A DNA stretch of 64,000 nt from Streptomyces bungoensis (GTDB lineage: Bacteria; Actinomycetota; Actinomycetes; Streptomycetales; Streptomycetaceae), in contig NZ_KQ948853.1 of the NCBI RefSeq assembly GCF_001514215.1, forward strand, positions 405,167 through 469,166. The letters are read 5' to 3'. The position numbers and the translations under genes are program-made. The notes under the pieces are model-generated. The model was given only the letters and a program-made list of their open reading frames with translations, made no database searches and had not been told where the DNA came from. Of this stretch, positions 8,656-17,466 are shown one piece after another (the stretch's first letter is position 1; the number at the start of each line of letters is the position of its first letter).

Positions 8656-8717
8656 ACGAAACTGTTTCGTTTCCTTGAGGGGCTGCGGTACATTCGTCAC
8701 GTACGAAACCGTGTCGT
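8656..8717. promoter_or_regulatory. Twin TetR-type operators between the tricorn and tetR genes
   Basis: A perfect dyad ACGAAAC-T-GTTTCGT at 8656-8670 and a near copy ACGAAAC-C-GTGTCGT at 8703-8717 are both preceded by CACGT, 47 bases apart centre to centre. The second lies about 36 bases before the TetR start codon. They are likely autoregulatory sites that may also govern the divergent protease or the exporter gene. Confidence 0.7.
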
Positions 8718-8753
8718 TCGACAGCGGGCAGCCGCGTCGGGAAGGTGAGAGCC

Positions 8754-9353
8754 ATGGCTGAGGTCGCCGCCGCGCGTCGCAGTCGGATCACGCCCGAACG
8801 CGAGGCCGAGTTGTACGAGGCGGTGCTCGACCTGCTCCGGGAGGTCGGCTACGACGCCCTCACCATGGACGCCGTCGCCGCCCGCACCCGGTCCAGCAAG
8901 GCCACCCTCTACCGCCAGTGGGGCGGCAAGGCCGAACTGGTGGCCAGGGCGATCCGGCACAGCAAGCCGGGCAGCATCGCCGACGTCGACACCGGGTCGC
9001 TGCGGGGCGACTTCCACGCCCTGGTGACCCGCGAGGACGACTGCACCATGGAGCAGAACAACGCGCTGATGCGGGGTCTGGCCATGGCGACCCACACCAA
9101 CCCCGACCTCCTGCGCGCCTTCCGGGAGCAGCTCGTGCAACCGGAGACCGAGGAGTTCCGGCGCGTGCTGGGGCGGGCCGTCGACCGCGGCGAGGTCCGC
9201 GCCGACAACCCGGCCCTGCCCTTCGTGGTGCACATGATGATCGGCGCGTTCGCGACGCGCGCGATCATCGACGACCAGCCGCCCACCCAGGCGTTCCTGC
9301 GGTCGTACATCGACGCCGTGGTCCTCCCCGCCCTCGGCGTCCCCACCTCCTGA
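8754..9353 (+). CDS. TetR/AcrR family transcriptional regulator
   Basis: A 199-residue repressor with an N-terminal TetR helix-turn-helix at about residues 30-62 (YDALTMDAVAARTRSSKATLYRQWGGKAELV). The C-terminal half is the usual helical ligand domain. The start at 8754 has AAGG/GGTGAG eight bases upstream. An MMPL exporter follows 102 bases downstream on the same strand, a common repressor-exporter pairing, and twin palindromes lie just upstream. The inducer is unknown. Confidence 0.88.
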   Translation: MAEVAAARRSRITPEREAELYEAVLDLLREVGYDALTMDAVAARTRSSKATLYRQWGGKAELVARAIRHSKPGSIADVDTGSLRGDFHALVTREDDCTMEQNNALMRGLAMATHTNPDLLRAFREQLVQPETEEFRRVLGRAVDRGEVRADNPALPFVVHMMIGAFATRAIIDDQPPTQAFLRSYIDAVVLPALGVPTS

Positions 9354-9455
9354 CCCCTCTCCCCAGCAAGCCCACCACCTGACGTCCCGCTCACGTCGTC
9401 GGGCTGATCACCCCTGCCCAGATGAACCCCACGACCTGACCGGGAGTACGTCTCC

Positions 9456-11675
9456 ATGGCCACCTTCCTGTACCGACTCGGCCGTCTCGCCTTCCGGCGA
9501 CGGCACTTCGTCGCCCTGATATGGGTGGCGCTGCTCACCCTCGCCGGGGTGGGCGCGGCCTCCGCCCCGGCCGCCGGGAACTCCTCCTTCTCCATCCCCG
9601 GCACGGAGGCCCAGAAGGCCTTCGACCTGCTGGAACAGCGCTTCCCCGGCATGAGCGCCGACGGCGCCACCGCACGCGTGGTCTTCAAGGCGCCGACCGG
9701 CGAGAAGATGACCGGCACGGACAACCGGAAAGCGGTGCGGCACACGGTCGCCGAGCTGCGCGACGGCTCCGAGGTCGTCTCCGTCACCGACCCCTACACC
9801 GCGCACGCCGTCAGCAAGGACGGCACGATCGCCTACGCCTCCGTGAAGTACGAGGTCTCCGGCATGGAGCTGAAGGACTCCTCCCGGGACGCGCTGAAGG
9901 CGGCCGCCCAGGACGCGCGCGACGCAGGGCTCACCGTCGAGGTCGGCGGTGACGCGCTGAACACCACGCCCGAGACCGGCTCCAGCGAGGTCATCGGCCT
10001 CGCGGTCGCCGCCGTGGTCCTCGTCATCACCTTCGGCTCGCTGCTCGCCGCCGGATTCCCGCTGCTCACCGCCGTGATCGGCGTCGGCATCGGCGTCTCC
10101 ACGATCACCGCGCTCGCCAGTGCCCTGGACCTGGGCACCACCACCTCCACGCTGGCCTCGATGATCGGCCTCGCCGTCGGCATCGACTACGCCCTCTTCA
10201 TCGTCTCCCGCTACCGCTCGGAGCTCGCCGAGGGCCGCGAGCGCGAGGAGGCGGCCGGACGGGCCGTCGGCACGGCGGGCTCGGCGGTGGTCTTCGCCGG
10301 TCTCACCGTCGTGATCGCCCTGGTCGGCCTGTCCGTGGTCGACATCCCGATGCTCACCAAGATGGGCGTCGCGGCCGCCGGCACGGTCGCCGTCGCGGTC
10401 CTCATCGCCCTCACCCTGATCCCGGCGCTGCTCGGATACGCCGGCCGCAGGATCCGCCCGGCCGGCCAGAAGAGCAGGCTCCTCGGCGGCGGCCGGGCAC
10501 CGAAGAGGCCCGGCCGACCCAACATGGGCACCCGCTGGGCGAGCTTCGTCGTCCGCCGCCCGGTGGCGGTCCTGCTGCTGGGCGTGATCGGCCTCGGCGC
10601 GGCGGCGGTCCCGGCCGCCTCCCTCGAACTGGGCCTGCCGGACGACGGCTCCCAGCCGGTCTCCACCACCCAGCGCCGCGCCTACGACCTGCTCTCCGAC
10701 GGCTTCGGCCCCGGCTTCAACGGCCCCCTGATGGTCGTCGTCGACGCCAAGGACAGCACGCACCCCAAGGCCGCCTTCACCCGGGTCGGCGACGAGATCA
10801 AGGGCCTGAAGGACGTCGTCACGGTCACCCCGGCCGCGCCCAACAAGGCGGGCGACACCGCGACGATCACCGTCGTCCCGGACTCCAAGCCGTCCTCCGT
10901 CAGCACCGAGGACCTCGTGCACGCCATCCGCGGCAAGGGCGCGGACGTCACCGCCGCGACCGGTGCCAAGGTGCTGGTCACCGGCTCCACCGCGATGAAC
11001 ATCGACGTCTCGCAGAAGCTGAACGACGCCCTGGTGCCCTACCTCGCGCTGGTCGTCGGCCTGGCGTTCCTGCTGCTCATCGTGGTGTTCCGGTCGATCC
11101 TCGTCCCGCTGAAGGCGGCCCTCGGCTTCCTGCTCAGCGTGCTGGCGGCCCTCGGCGCCGTGGTCGCGGTCTTCCAGTGGGGCTGGCTGTCGGGCCTGAT
11201 GAACGTCGAGCAGACCGGCCCGGTGATGTCGATGATGCCGATCTTCATGGTGGGTGTCGTCTTCGGCCTCGCCATGGACTACGAGGTCTTCCTGGTGACC
11301 CGCATGCGCGAGGCGTACGTCCACGGGGAGAAGCCCGCCCAGGCCGTGGTCACGGGCTTCCGGCACGGCGCGCGGGTCGTCACCGCCGCCGCCGTCATCA
11401 TGATCGCCGTCTTCTCCGGCTTCATCGGCTCCAGCGAGTCGATGGTCAAGATGATCGGCTTCGGCCTCGCGGTCGCCGTCCTCTTCGACGCGTTCGTCGT
11501 CCGCATGGCCGTCGTCCCGGCGGTGCTCGCCCTGCTCGGCCGCCGCGCCTGGTGGCTGCCGAAGTGGCTCGACCGCGCCCTGCCCAACGTGGACATCGAG
11601 GGCGAGGGCCTGCGCACGGCCGGCGACCGCAGGGACGCCGACCCCGACGGGCAGCGGGAACTGGTCCGCGTCTGA
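9456..11675 (+). CDS. MMPL family RND-type transporter
   Basis: A 739-residue inner-membrane transporter with about 12 membrane segments in two halves. Each half carries the conserved Asp motif of the MMPL family: GLAVGIDYALFIVSRYRSE in the first, GLAMDYEVFLVTRMRE in the second. Extracytoplasmic loops follow TM1 and TM7. MMPL proteins export lipids, siderophores or drugs using the proton gradient; the cargo here is unknown. The upstream TetR suggests inducible efflux. The C-terminal tail is hydrophilic. GGGAG precedes the ATG and a strong terminator follows. Confidence 0.92.
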   Translation: MATFLYRLGRLAFRRRHFVALIWVALLTLAGVGAASAPAAGNSSFSIPGTEAQKAFDLLEQRFPGMSADGATARVVFKAPTGEKMTGTDNRKAVRHTVAELRDGSEVVSVTDPYTAHAVSKDGTIAYASVKYEVSGMELKDSSRDALKAAAQDARDAGLTVEVGGDALNTTPETGSSEVIGLAVAAVVLVITFGSLLAAGFPLLTAVIGVGIGVSTITALASALDLGTTTSTLASMIGLAVGIDYALFIVSRYRSELAEGREREEAAGRAVGTAGSAVVFAGLTVVIALVGLSVVDIPMLTKMGVAAAGTVAVAVLIALTLIPALLGYAGRRIRPAGQKSRLLGGGRAPKRPGRPNMGTRWASFVVRRPVAVLLLGVIGLGAAAVPAASLELGLPDDGSQPVSTTQRRAYDLLSDGFGPGFNGPLMVVVDAKDSTHPKAAFTRVGDEIKGLKDVVTVTPAAPNKAGDTATITVVPDSKPSSVSTEDLVHAIRGKGADVTAATGAKVLVTGSTAMNIDVSQKLNDALVPYLALVVGLAFLLLIVVFRSILVPLKAALGFLLSVLAALGAVVAVFQWGWLSGLMNVEQTGPVMSMMPIFMVGVVFGLAMDYEVFLVTRMREAYVHGEKPAQAVVTGFRHGARVVTAAAVIMIAVFSGFIGSSESMVKMIGFGLAVAVLFDAFVVRMAVVPAVLALLGRRAWWLPKWLDRALPNVDIEGEGLRTAGDRRDADPDGQRELVRV

Positions 11676-11697
11676 CGCGCCGGCTCCGACACAGACC

Positions 11698-11739
11698 GGC
11701 CGGTGAGGGATCCGTGGGGACGGGGCACCCTCACCGGCC
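11698..11739 (+). terminator. Terminator after the MMPL gene
   Basis: A perfect 12-base stem (GGCCGGTGAGGG and its complement) with an 18-base loop starts 23 bases after the stop codon and is followed by TCTTC. Confidence 0.75.
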
Positions 11740-11832
11740 TCTTCATGTCCGTGCGCGAGCGCCGGCCCGGCCGGGGCGGGCCGGCCACAACCCGGTCGCG
11801 TGCACCGGCCGGCCCCCGCTAGCGTGCCCCGC

Positions 11833-12345
11833 ATGACGACAGCCGCCACTGACGCCGAAGAGTCCGGAGCCCACCCCCGGTTCGCCGCAGCACTGCGCTC
11901 GCTGGGACTCGGGGACGTGCTCGCCCGCACCCGGCGGTTCCCTGAGGGGACCCGCACCGCCGCCGAGGCCGCCGCCGCGGTCGGGTGCGAGCTGAGCCGG
12001 ATCTGCAAGTCGCTGGTCTTCGCCGCCGACGGGGTGCCCGTGCTGGTGCTCATGGACGGGGCCTCGCGGGTGGACGTGGAGCGGGTACGGGCGGAACTGG
12101 GGGCCGCCGAGGTCACCCGGGCCGCCGCCGGGGTCGTCCGCGAGACCACCGGGTACGCCATCGGCGGGGTGCCGCCCTTCGGGCACCGCACCCGCACCCG
12201 CGTCCTCGCCGACCGCTCGCTGCTCGCCCACGACGTGGTGTGGGCGGCGGCCGGGACACCGCACGCCGTCTTTCCCATCGCGCCGCGGGACCTGGTCGCC
12301 CACGCGAGCGCGACACTCGCGGACGTCCGCGAGCGGACCGCGTGA
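11833..12345 (+). CDS. YbaK/EbsC-type aminoacyl-tRNA deacylase
   Basis: A 170-residue protein of the YbaK/ProX-like editing family, which removes wrongly attached amino acids from tRNA (family members act on Cys-tRNA-Pro and similar). The conserved lysine segment ICKSLVFAADG and the GYAIGGVPPFGH loop, which shape the active site, are both present. The family usually has 150-170 residues. The start at 11833 is the only ATG that fits. The stop overlaps the GTG of the EamA transporter gene. The exact tRNA substrate cannot be read from the sequence. Confidence 0.85.
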   Translation: MTTAATDAEESGAHPRFAAALRSLGLGDVLARTRRFPEGTRTAAEAAAAVGCELSRICKSLVFAADGVPVLVLMDGASRVDVERVRAELGAAEVTRAAAGVVRETTGYAIGGVPPFGHRTRTRVLADRSLLAHDVVWAAAGTPHAVFPIAPRDLVAHASATLADVRERTA

Positions 12346-13190
12346 CGCCGCTGGTCACCGCGGCGGTCCTGCTCGCCGCGGTCACGCACGCCAGCTGGAA
12401 CGCCATCGCCCACCGCATCACCGACAAACTGGTCGGCTTCACCCTGATCCTCGCCGGCGGGGTGCTCATCGGCCTGCTCCTGGCGCCGTTCGCGCCGTTC
12501 CCGGCGGCCGGCGCCTGGCCGTACCTGCTGGGCTCGGCGGTCATCCACCTGGCGTACATGATCCTGCTGATGACCTCGTTCCGGCTGGGTGACTTCGGGC
12601 AGGCCTACCCGATCGCGCGGGGCAGCGCGCCGCTGCTCGTCACCGTGTTCGCGGCCCTCTTCGCACACGAGGTGCCCGACGGCTGGGCCGCCGCCGGCGT
12701 CGCCCTGTCCTGCGCGGGCCTGACCGGGGTGGCGCTGTGGGGGCTGCGCGGGCGCCGGCCGGACTGGACGGCGATCGGCGCGGCGCTGGCGACCGGGCTG
12801 ACCATCGCCTCCTACACGCTCGTCGACGGGCTCGGCGTCCGCGCCTCGGGCTCCGCGCTCGGCTACACCGCCTGGCTGATGGCCGTGCAGGGACTGGCGA
12901 TCCCCGCCTACGCCGTCTGCTGCCGCTGGCGGCGCCAGACGGTGGCCGTGCTGCGCCCCTTCGCGGCGCTCGGCCTGCTCGGTGCCGCGCTGTCCGTGGC
13001 CGCCTACGGCCTGGTGCTGTGGGCCCAGACCCGCGCCGACCTCGCCCCCATCGCCGCGCTGCGCGAGTCCTCCATCCTCGTCGGCGCGGCCATCGGCGCC
13101 CTGTTTTTCAAGGAGCGCTTCGGGGCACCCCGGATCGCGGCGGCCGGCCTGGTGGTCGTGGGAATCGGGCTCATGCTGCACGCCGGTTGA
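12342..13190 (+). CDS. EamA/DMT family transporter
   Basis: A 282-residue membrane protein of about ten hydrophobic helices in two EamA repeats, as in the drug/metabolite transporter superfamily. It starts at a GTG overlapping the previous stop (GTGA). The N-terminal half contains THASWNAIAHRITDK and the second half GALFFKERFGAPRIAAAGLVVVGIGL, typical of the family's C-terminal repeat. It may export an amino acid or metabolite. The stop codon lies directly against the right end of the tnpB remnant, so the insertion landed right behind this gene. Confidence 0.85.
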   Translation: MTPLVTAAVLLAAVTHASWNAIAHRITDKLVGFTLILAGGVLIGLLLAPFAPFPAAGAWPYLLGSAVIHLAYMILLMTSFRLGDFGQAYPIARGSAPLLVTVFAALFAHEVPDGWAAAGVALSCAGLTGVALWGLRGRRPDWTAIGAALATGLTIASYTLVDGLGVRASGSALGYTAWLMAVQGLAIPAYAVCCRWRRQTVAVLRPFAALGLLGAALSVAAYGLVLWAQTRADLAPIAALRESSILVGAAIGALFFKERFGAPRIAAAGLVVVGIGLMLHAG

Positions 13191-14276
13191 CATCCTCGCC
13201 GCCCTGAAGGACGGCGATTCCCGCCTACCGCGCCGTTGAAGGCTGCGGTGTCGAGTGGGTTCCTGCTTCGCCGCGCGGTGCCGGGACGAGCCCTGGTCTT
13301 ACCTGCGCTCCACAGGCTGACACGGCCAGTCCGGCCGCCTTGGCGACGTTGACCGCCGCGTTGATGTCCCGGTCCAGGACGGCCCCGCATGCCCCGCAGG
13401 TCCACACACGGACGTGCAGGGGCTTTGGACCATCCTTGACGCCGCACTGCGAGCACACCTGAGAGGTCGGCTCGAACCGGCCGATCTTCACCAGCGTGCG
13501 CCCGTATCGTGCAGCCTTGTACTCCAGCATCCCGACGAACGCCGACCATCCGGCGTCGTGGACGGACTTGGCCAGGCGCGTGCGGGCGAGTCCCTTGACC
13601 GCCAGGTCCTCCACGGCGATCGCTTGGTTGTCGCGGATCAGCTGTGTGGAGAGCTGGTGATGGAACTCGCGGCGCGCGTCCGCGACAACGGGCGTGTGCC
13701 CGTGCACCGCGGACCCTGGCCGTGTCCCTGTCCTTGCTGTGCTTCTCCTTGCGGGAGAGGGCGCGCTGTGCCTTCTTCAGGCGCTTCTCGGCCCGGCGCA
13801 GGAAGCGGGGGCTGTCGATCTTCGTGCCGTCGGAGAGGACTGCGAAGTGCCCGAGACCGAGGTCGATGCCCAGCTCGGGTCTCGTCTCCGGCAACGGTTC
13901 CTCGGGGCCGGTCTCGACGACGAAGCTCGCGAAGTACCGGCCTGCGCTGTCCTTGACCACCGTCACCGTGGACGGCGTCGAGGGCAGCGTGCGGGACCAA
14001 TTCACCCGCACATCGCCGATCTTCGGAAGGCGCAGCTTCTGCCCCGGCGTGATGGACCAGCGGGCGTTCGCGGTGAAGCGGACGGCCTGCCGGGTGTCCT
14101 TCCGCGACTTGTACCGGGGCGCCCCCATGCGCGGGCGCTTGCCCTTCAGGCCGCCAGCAGAACCGGCCACTCGGACCTAGGCTGAGGCGATCAGCGCAGA
14201 TCCGTGCACACAGCTGAGGTCAGAGCGGGCCAAAGATTCGCTTCACCACCGGGCTGAAGCCCGGTGCACTGCGAAT
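13191..14276 (-). mobile_element. IS200/IS605-family (IS1341-type) remnant
   Basis: The element runs right to left. Its downstream end at about 13191-13220 carries the hairpin around CGCCGCCCTGAAGGACGGCG, which I recognise as the usual right end of Streptomyces tnpB-only elements. A second hairpin with stem CACCGGGC and loop TGAA (14247-14266), flanked by ATTCGC/GCGAAT (14236-14276), probably marks the left end. No tnpA transposase is present. The internal gene is truncated and frameshifted. Exact ends are uncertain by tens of bases. Confidence 0.65.
13225..14176 (-). pseudogene. TnpB-like RNA-guided nuclease, truncated and frameshifted
   Basis: A broken member of the TnpB/OrfB family. The upstream frame opens after a TAG near 14178 at the segment LKGKRPRMGAPRYKSRKDTRQ, so roughly the first 90 residues of a normal TnpB are missing. 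The first RuvC aspartate is in GIDLGLGHFAVLSDG. Near 13695-13705 (upstream of VADARREF) the frame shifts by one base. The second frame then carries the RuvC glutamate (AIAVEDLAV), the four-cysteine zinc ribbon (CSQCG ... CGACG) and the last RuvC aspartate (VLDRDINAAVNV). All catalytic residues survive, but no single reading frame can make the protein. Confidence 0.8.
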
Positions 14277-14344
14277 AGACCCGGTAGCAGGCTGACGGGG
14301 TACCTGACGTACGAGATCCACGAGAGACCACTAGGGAGCCGTCG

Positions 14345-15235
14345 ATGACCGACAAGCCGACCGTCAGCGTCCTGGGCACGGGCATCATGGGCGCCGCCAT
14401 GGCGCGCAACCTGTGCCGGGCCGGACTCACCGTCCGCGCCTGGAACCGCACCCGTGAGAAGGCCGAGCCGCTCGCCGCGGACGGCGCCGACGTCACCGGC
14501 ACCCCGGCCGAGGCCGTCGAGGGCGCCGACGTCGTCCTGACCATGCTGTACGACGGCGCCACCGTCATGGACGTCATGCGCGAGGCCGCGCCAGCCCTGC
14601 GGCCCGGCACGGTGTGGGCGCAGTGCACCACCGCCGGCACCGAACGGGTCTCCGACCTGGCCGCCTTCGCCCGCGAACACGGGCTCGTCTTCTACGACGC
14701 CCCGGTTCTCGGCACCCGGCAGCCCGCCGAGGAGGGAAAGCTGACCGTGCTGGCCGCCGGCCCCGAGGAGGGCCGGGAAACGGTCACCCCGGTGTTCGAC
14801 GCGGTCGGCGCGAAGACCGTGTGGACCGGCACGGACGGGGGCGAGGGAAGCGCCAGCCGGCTGAAGCTCGTCGCCAACAGCTGGGTCCTCGCGGCCACCG
14901 CGGCGACCGGTGAGGTGCTGGCCCTGGCCCGCGGCCTCGGCGTCGACCCGCAGAGCTTCTTCGACCTGATCGAGGGCGGCCCGCTCGACATGGGATACCT
15001 GCGGGCCAAGTCCGCGCTGGTGCTGGACGGGCGGCTGACCCCGCCGTCGTTCACCGTGACGACCGCCGAAAAGGACGCCCGGCTGATCGTGGCGGCCGGC
15101 GAGAGGGCCGGCGTACGGCTGGACGTGGCCGCCGCCACCGCCGAACGCCTCGCCCGGGCCGCCGCCCAGGGCCATGCCGACGAGGACATGGCCGCCGCCT
15201 ACTTCGCGAGCTTCGACGAGAAGAACGACGGCTGA
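14345..15235 (+). CDS. NAD(P)-dependent beta-hydroxyacid dehydrogenase
   Basis: A 296-residue member of the 3-hydroxyisobutyrate dehydrogenase/glyoxylate reductase family. The N-terminal dinucleotide fold GTGIMG is at residues 11-16. The substrate-side DAPVLGTRQPAEEGKLTVLAAG replaces the common DAPVSGG, and the catalytic lysine is Lys174 in KLVANSW. The dehydrogenase dimer domain fills the C-terminal half. A GGGAG site precedes the ATG. It stands alone between the transposon remnant and a small DUF gene. The substrate, likely a short beta-hydroxyacid or an imine, is unknown. Confidence 0.87.
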   Translation: MTDKPTVSVLGTGIMGAAMARNLCRAGLTVRAWNRTREKAEPLAADGADVTGTPAEAVEGADVVLTMLYDGATVMDVMREAAPALRPGTVWAQCTTAGTERVSDLAAFAREHGLVFYDAPVLGTRQPAEEGKLTVLAAGPEEGRETVTPVFDAVGAKTVWTGTDGGEGSASRLKLVANSWVLAATAATGEVLALARGLGVDPQSFFDLIEGGPLDMGYLRAKSALVLDGRLTPPSFTVTTAEKDARLIVAAGERAGVRLDVAAATAERLARAAAQGHADEDMAAAYFASFDEKNDG

Positions 15236-15307
15236 GCGCCGCTTCGCCGACGTGACGTTCCGCGCGCCCGGGAGCACCCTGGAATCAGTGATTCGGAGGT
15301 GGTCGAG

Positions 15308-15583
15308 ATGACGCACACCGCGGTGGGATGGCACATCGAGCTGGAGTTCTCGGAGGACGATCAGCACACCCGGGCGGCGGCCCTGGTGCGCTTGGCCGAC
15401 GGCACGGAGGTCCGGGCCCACGGGCACGCCACCCGGCACCGGGTCGACTCCAACCAGCCCCGGGTGGGCGAGGAGATCGCCGGTGCCCGCGCCCTGAACG
15501 AACTGGCGATGCGGCTGCTGACGAAGGCGCACGACGAGATCGACGCCGAGTCCGGGCGGGTCTCGCACCCGATCCACGTGTGA
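15308..15583 (+). CDS. DUF1876 domain protein
   Basis: A 91-residue protein that matches the DUF1876 family, a short actinobacterial family of unknown function: WHIELEFSEDDQHTRAAALVRL, HGHATRHR and a C-terminal ELAMRLLTKAHDEIDAESG helix. Start 15308 is chosen over an upstream GTG because GGAGG lies eight bases before it. It converges on the serine hydrolase. No function can be given beyond the family name. Confidence 0.8.
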   Translation: MTHTAVGWHIELEFSEDDQHTRAAALVRLADGTEVRAHGHATRHRVDSNQPRVGEEIAGARALNELAMRLLTKAHDEIDAESGRVSHPIHV

Positions 15584-15633
15584 CGCCGGGTGCGCGGACC
15601 CACGGGTGAGGACGCGGCTCCCGGCGCGCCGCC

Positions 15634-16794
15634 TCAGCCGAGCGCCGAGCGCACCGCCCGGACCAGCGTCTGCGCCCTGGGGTCCGCCGTGACGCTCTTG
15701 CGGAAGCCGTTGGTGACGTAGCCGAAGGCGACGCCCGACTCCGGGTCGGCGAACCCGAGGGCGCCACCGCGGCCGGGATGGCCGAAGGAGCCGGCGGCGA
15801 GCAGCGGGGACGCGCTGCCGTGCAGCATGTAGCCGGCGCCGAACCGGGTGCCCACCACGAGGACCCGGTCCGGCCCGGCCGACTGCTCGGCGCGGGCCAG
15901 CTCCGTGGTGGCGGGGGCGAACAGGCGGGTACCGCCGTCCACCTCGCCGATGAGCGAGGCGTAGAAGCGGGCGAGGCCGTCGGCGGTGGCGATGCCGTTG
16001 GAGGCCGGCAGGGCGGCGGCCTGGTAGGCGGGGTCGTTCTCGTCCGGGAGCGGGGTGATGGCCGCGAAGGCGCGCCGGGTGAGGGAGTCCGGGTCGGCGT
16101 AGGCCTCGGAGACCGCCCGCTTGGGGCGGACCTTCAGCCCGCCCGCCGCTTCCGCCCCCTCGACCGGGCCGACGCGGCCCACGCGCCCCTGCTCGGCCTC
16201 CGGCAGGCCGAGCCACAGGTCGGCGCCGAGGGGCGCGGCGATCTCCTCGGCGATCCACCGGCCGACGCCGCGCCCGGTGACCCGCCGGACCAGTTCGCCG
16301 GTGAGCCAGCTGTAGGTCTGGGCGTGGTAGCCGTGGTCCGTGCCCGGCTCCCACACCGGTACCTGCGCGGCGACGGCCGCCGCACCGAGGTCGGGGTCCG
16401 CGGCCTCCTGCGGGGTCAGCGGGCGGTCCAGCACGGGCACGCCCGCGCGGTGGGCGAGCAGGTGCCGGACGAGGGTGCGCTCCTTGCCGGCCGCCTTGTA
16501 CTGCGGCCAGTACTCCCCGACGGGCGCGTCCAGGTCCAGCTCGCCGCGCTGGTGCAGCAGCAGGAGGACGGCCGCGGCGACGCCCTTGGTCGCCGAGCGC
16601 ACGACCTGGGCGGTGCCGCGCTCCCAGGGCGCCGTGCCGTCGACGTCCTTCGTGCCCGCCCACAGGTCGACGACCCGGTGCCCGTCGCGGTACACGGCGA
16701 GCGCCGCGCCCCGCTCCCCGAGCAGGGCGAAGTTCGCGGCGAACGCCTCCCTGACCGGCTCGAAGCCGTCGGCCACAGTGCCGTGCACGTCCAC
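15634..16794 (-). CDS. Serine hydrolase of the beta-lactamase/esterase family (class C-like)
   Basis: A 386-residue enzyme of the beta-lactamase-related S12 family, probably a cytoplasmic esterase or peptidase. The S-x-x-K catalytic motif is in VVRSATKGVAAAV, the conserved tyrosine in AQTYSWLTGELV, and the late HPGRGGALGFADPESG matches the His-x-Gly box of the family. There is no signal peptide. The GTG at 16794 is chosen for GAGGGAAGGG just upstream; a start at 16836 is possible. It lies behind ohr on the same strand with a 72-base gap. Confidence 0.82.
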   Translation of the reverse strand: MDVHGTVADGFEPVREAFAANFALLGERGAALAVYRDGHRVVDLWAGTKDVDGTAPWERGTAQVVRSATKGVAAAVLLLLHQRGELDLDAPVGEYWPQYKAAGKERTLVRHLLAHRAGVPVLDRPLTPQEAADPDLGAAAVAAQVPVWEPGTDHGYHAQTYSWLTGELVRRVTGRGVGRWIAEEIAAPLGADLWLGLPEAEQGRVGRVGPVEGAEAAGGLKVRPKRAVSEAYADPDSLTRRAFAAITPLPDENDPAYQAAALPASNGIATADGLARFYASLIGEVDGGTRLFAPATTELARAEQSAGPDRVLVVGTRFGAGYMLHGSASPLLAAGSFGHPGRGGALGFADPESGVAFGYVTNGFRKSVTADPRAQTLVRAVRSALG

Positions 16795-16866
16795 GTCCGC
16801 CGTCCCTTCCCTCGCCTGCGACAGCGGGTGCAACACCGGTCCGGTGCCTGCGATTCCTCGGTGGGA

Positions 16867-17361
16867 TCAGCCCAGCAGAATCGTTACGTCGATGTTGCCG
16901 CGGGTGGCGTTCGAGTACGGGCACACCTCGTGCGCCGCGTCGACCAGCCGCGTGGCGACCTCTCGGTCCAGCACGGGCAGGGAGACGCTGAGGGCGACCG
17001 CGAGGCCGTAGCCGCGCCGCCTGTTGGGTCCGATGCCCACCTTGGCGGCCACGGTGGAACCGGTGAGGTCGTAGCCCGCGCGTTTGCCGACCAGGATGAG
17101 CGCGTTGTGGAAGCAGGAGCTGTACCCGGCCGCGAACAGCTGCTCGGGGTTGGTGCCGCTGCCGTCCCCGCCGAGCTCCGGCGGCATCGCGACCTTCAGC
17201 CGGATGTGGCCGTCCTGGCTGGTGACATGGCCGTCGCGGCCGCCGTGGGCGGTGGCCTCCGCGACGTACATGATCTTGGTCGGACGGGCGTCGGCGGAGG
17301 CGTCTGCGGAGGCGCCCGCAGGGGCGTCGGCGGCGGTGGCGGCCGCGGTGCCGTCGGTCAT
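16867..17361 (-). CDS. ohr: Organic hydroperoxide resistance protein (Ohr/OsmC family)
   Basis: A 164-residue Ohr-type thiol peroxidase that reduces organic and fatty-acid hydroperoxides. Both redox cysteines are visible, one in GYSSCFHNAL and one in HEVCPYSNATRGN, which is the Ohr rather than the OsmC signature. The alanine-rich first 25 residues extend beyond the family core, which begins at KIMYVAEATAHGGRDGHV. GGGAAGG precedes the ATG. The oxidation-sensing regulator ohrR is just upstream on the same strand, so peroxide induction is expected. Confidence 0.92.
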   Translation of the reverse strand: MTDGTAAATAADAPAGASADASADARPTKIMYVAEATAHGGRDGHVTSQDGHIRLKVAMPPELGGDGSGTNPEQLFAAGYSSCFHNALILVGKRAGYDLTGSTVAAKVGIGPNRRRGYGLAVALSVSLPVLDREVATRLVDAAHEVCPYSNATRGNIDVTILLG

Positions 17362-17385
17362 GGTCGGCCTTCCCGGACAACAGGT

Positions 17386-17408
17386 GTGCGCAAGTACATC
17401 GTGCACAA
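17386..17408. promoter_or_regulatory. Possible OhrR binding region upstream of ohr
   Basis: The 105-base gap between ohrR and ohr holds two near-identical octamers, GTGCGCAA and GTGCACAA, seven bases apart (direct repeat). This is the only obvious repeat there and is a candidate for OhrR binding. It does not match the AT-rich Ohr boxes of low-GC bacteria, so the call is tentative. Confidence 0.4.
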
Positions 17409-17466
17409 GGTACTGGCCGGTATGTCAGCTGTCCGCAGCCGGGGTGGAAACGTGGGGAATCCGTGA

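Noticed and set aside
9408-13193. 1261-codon open frame on the minus strand opposite the MMPL, deacylase and EamA genes
   Set aside because: Low-complexity His/Gly/Asp/Arg shadow; three well-supported genes lie on the other strand.
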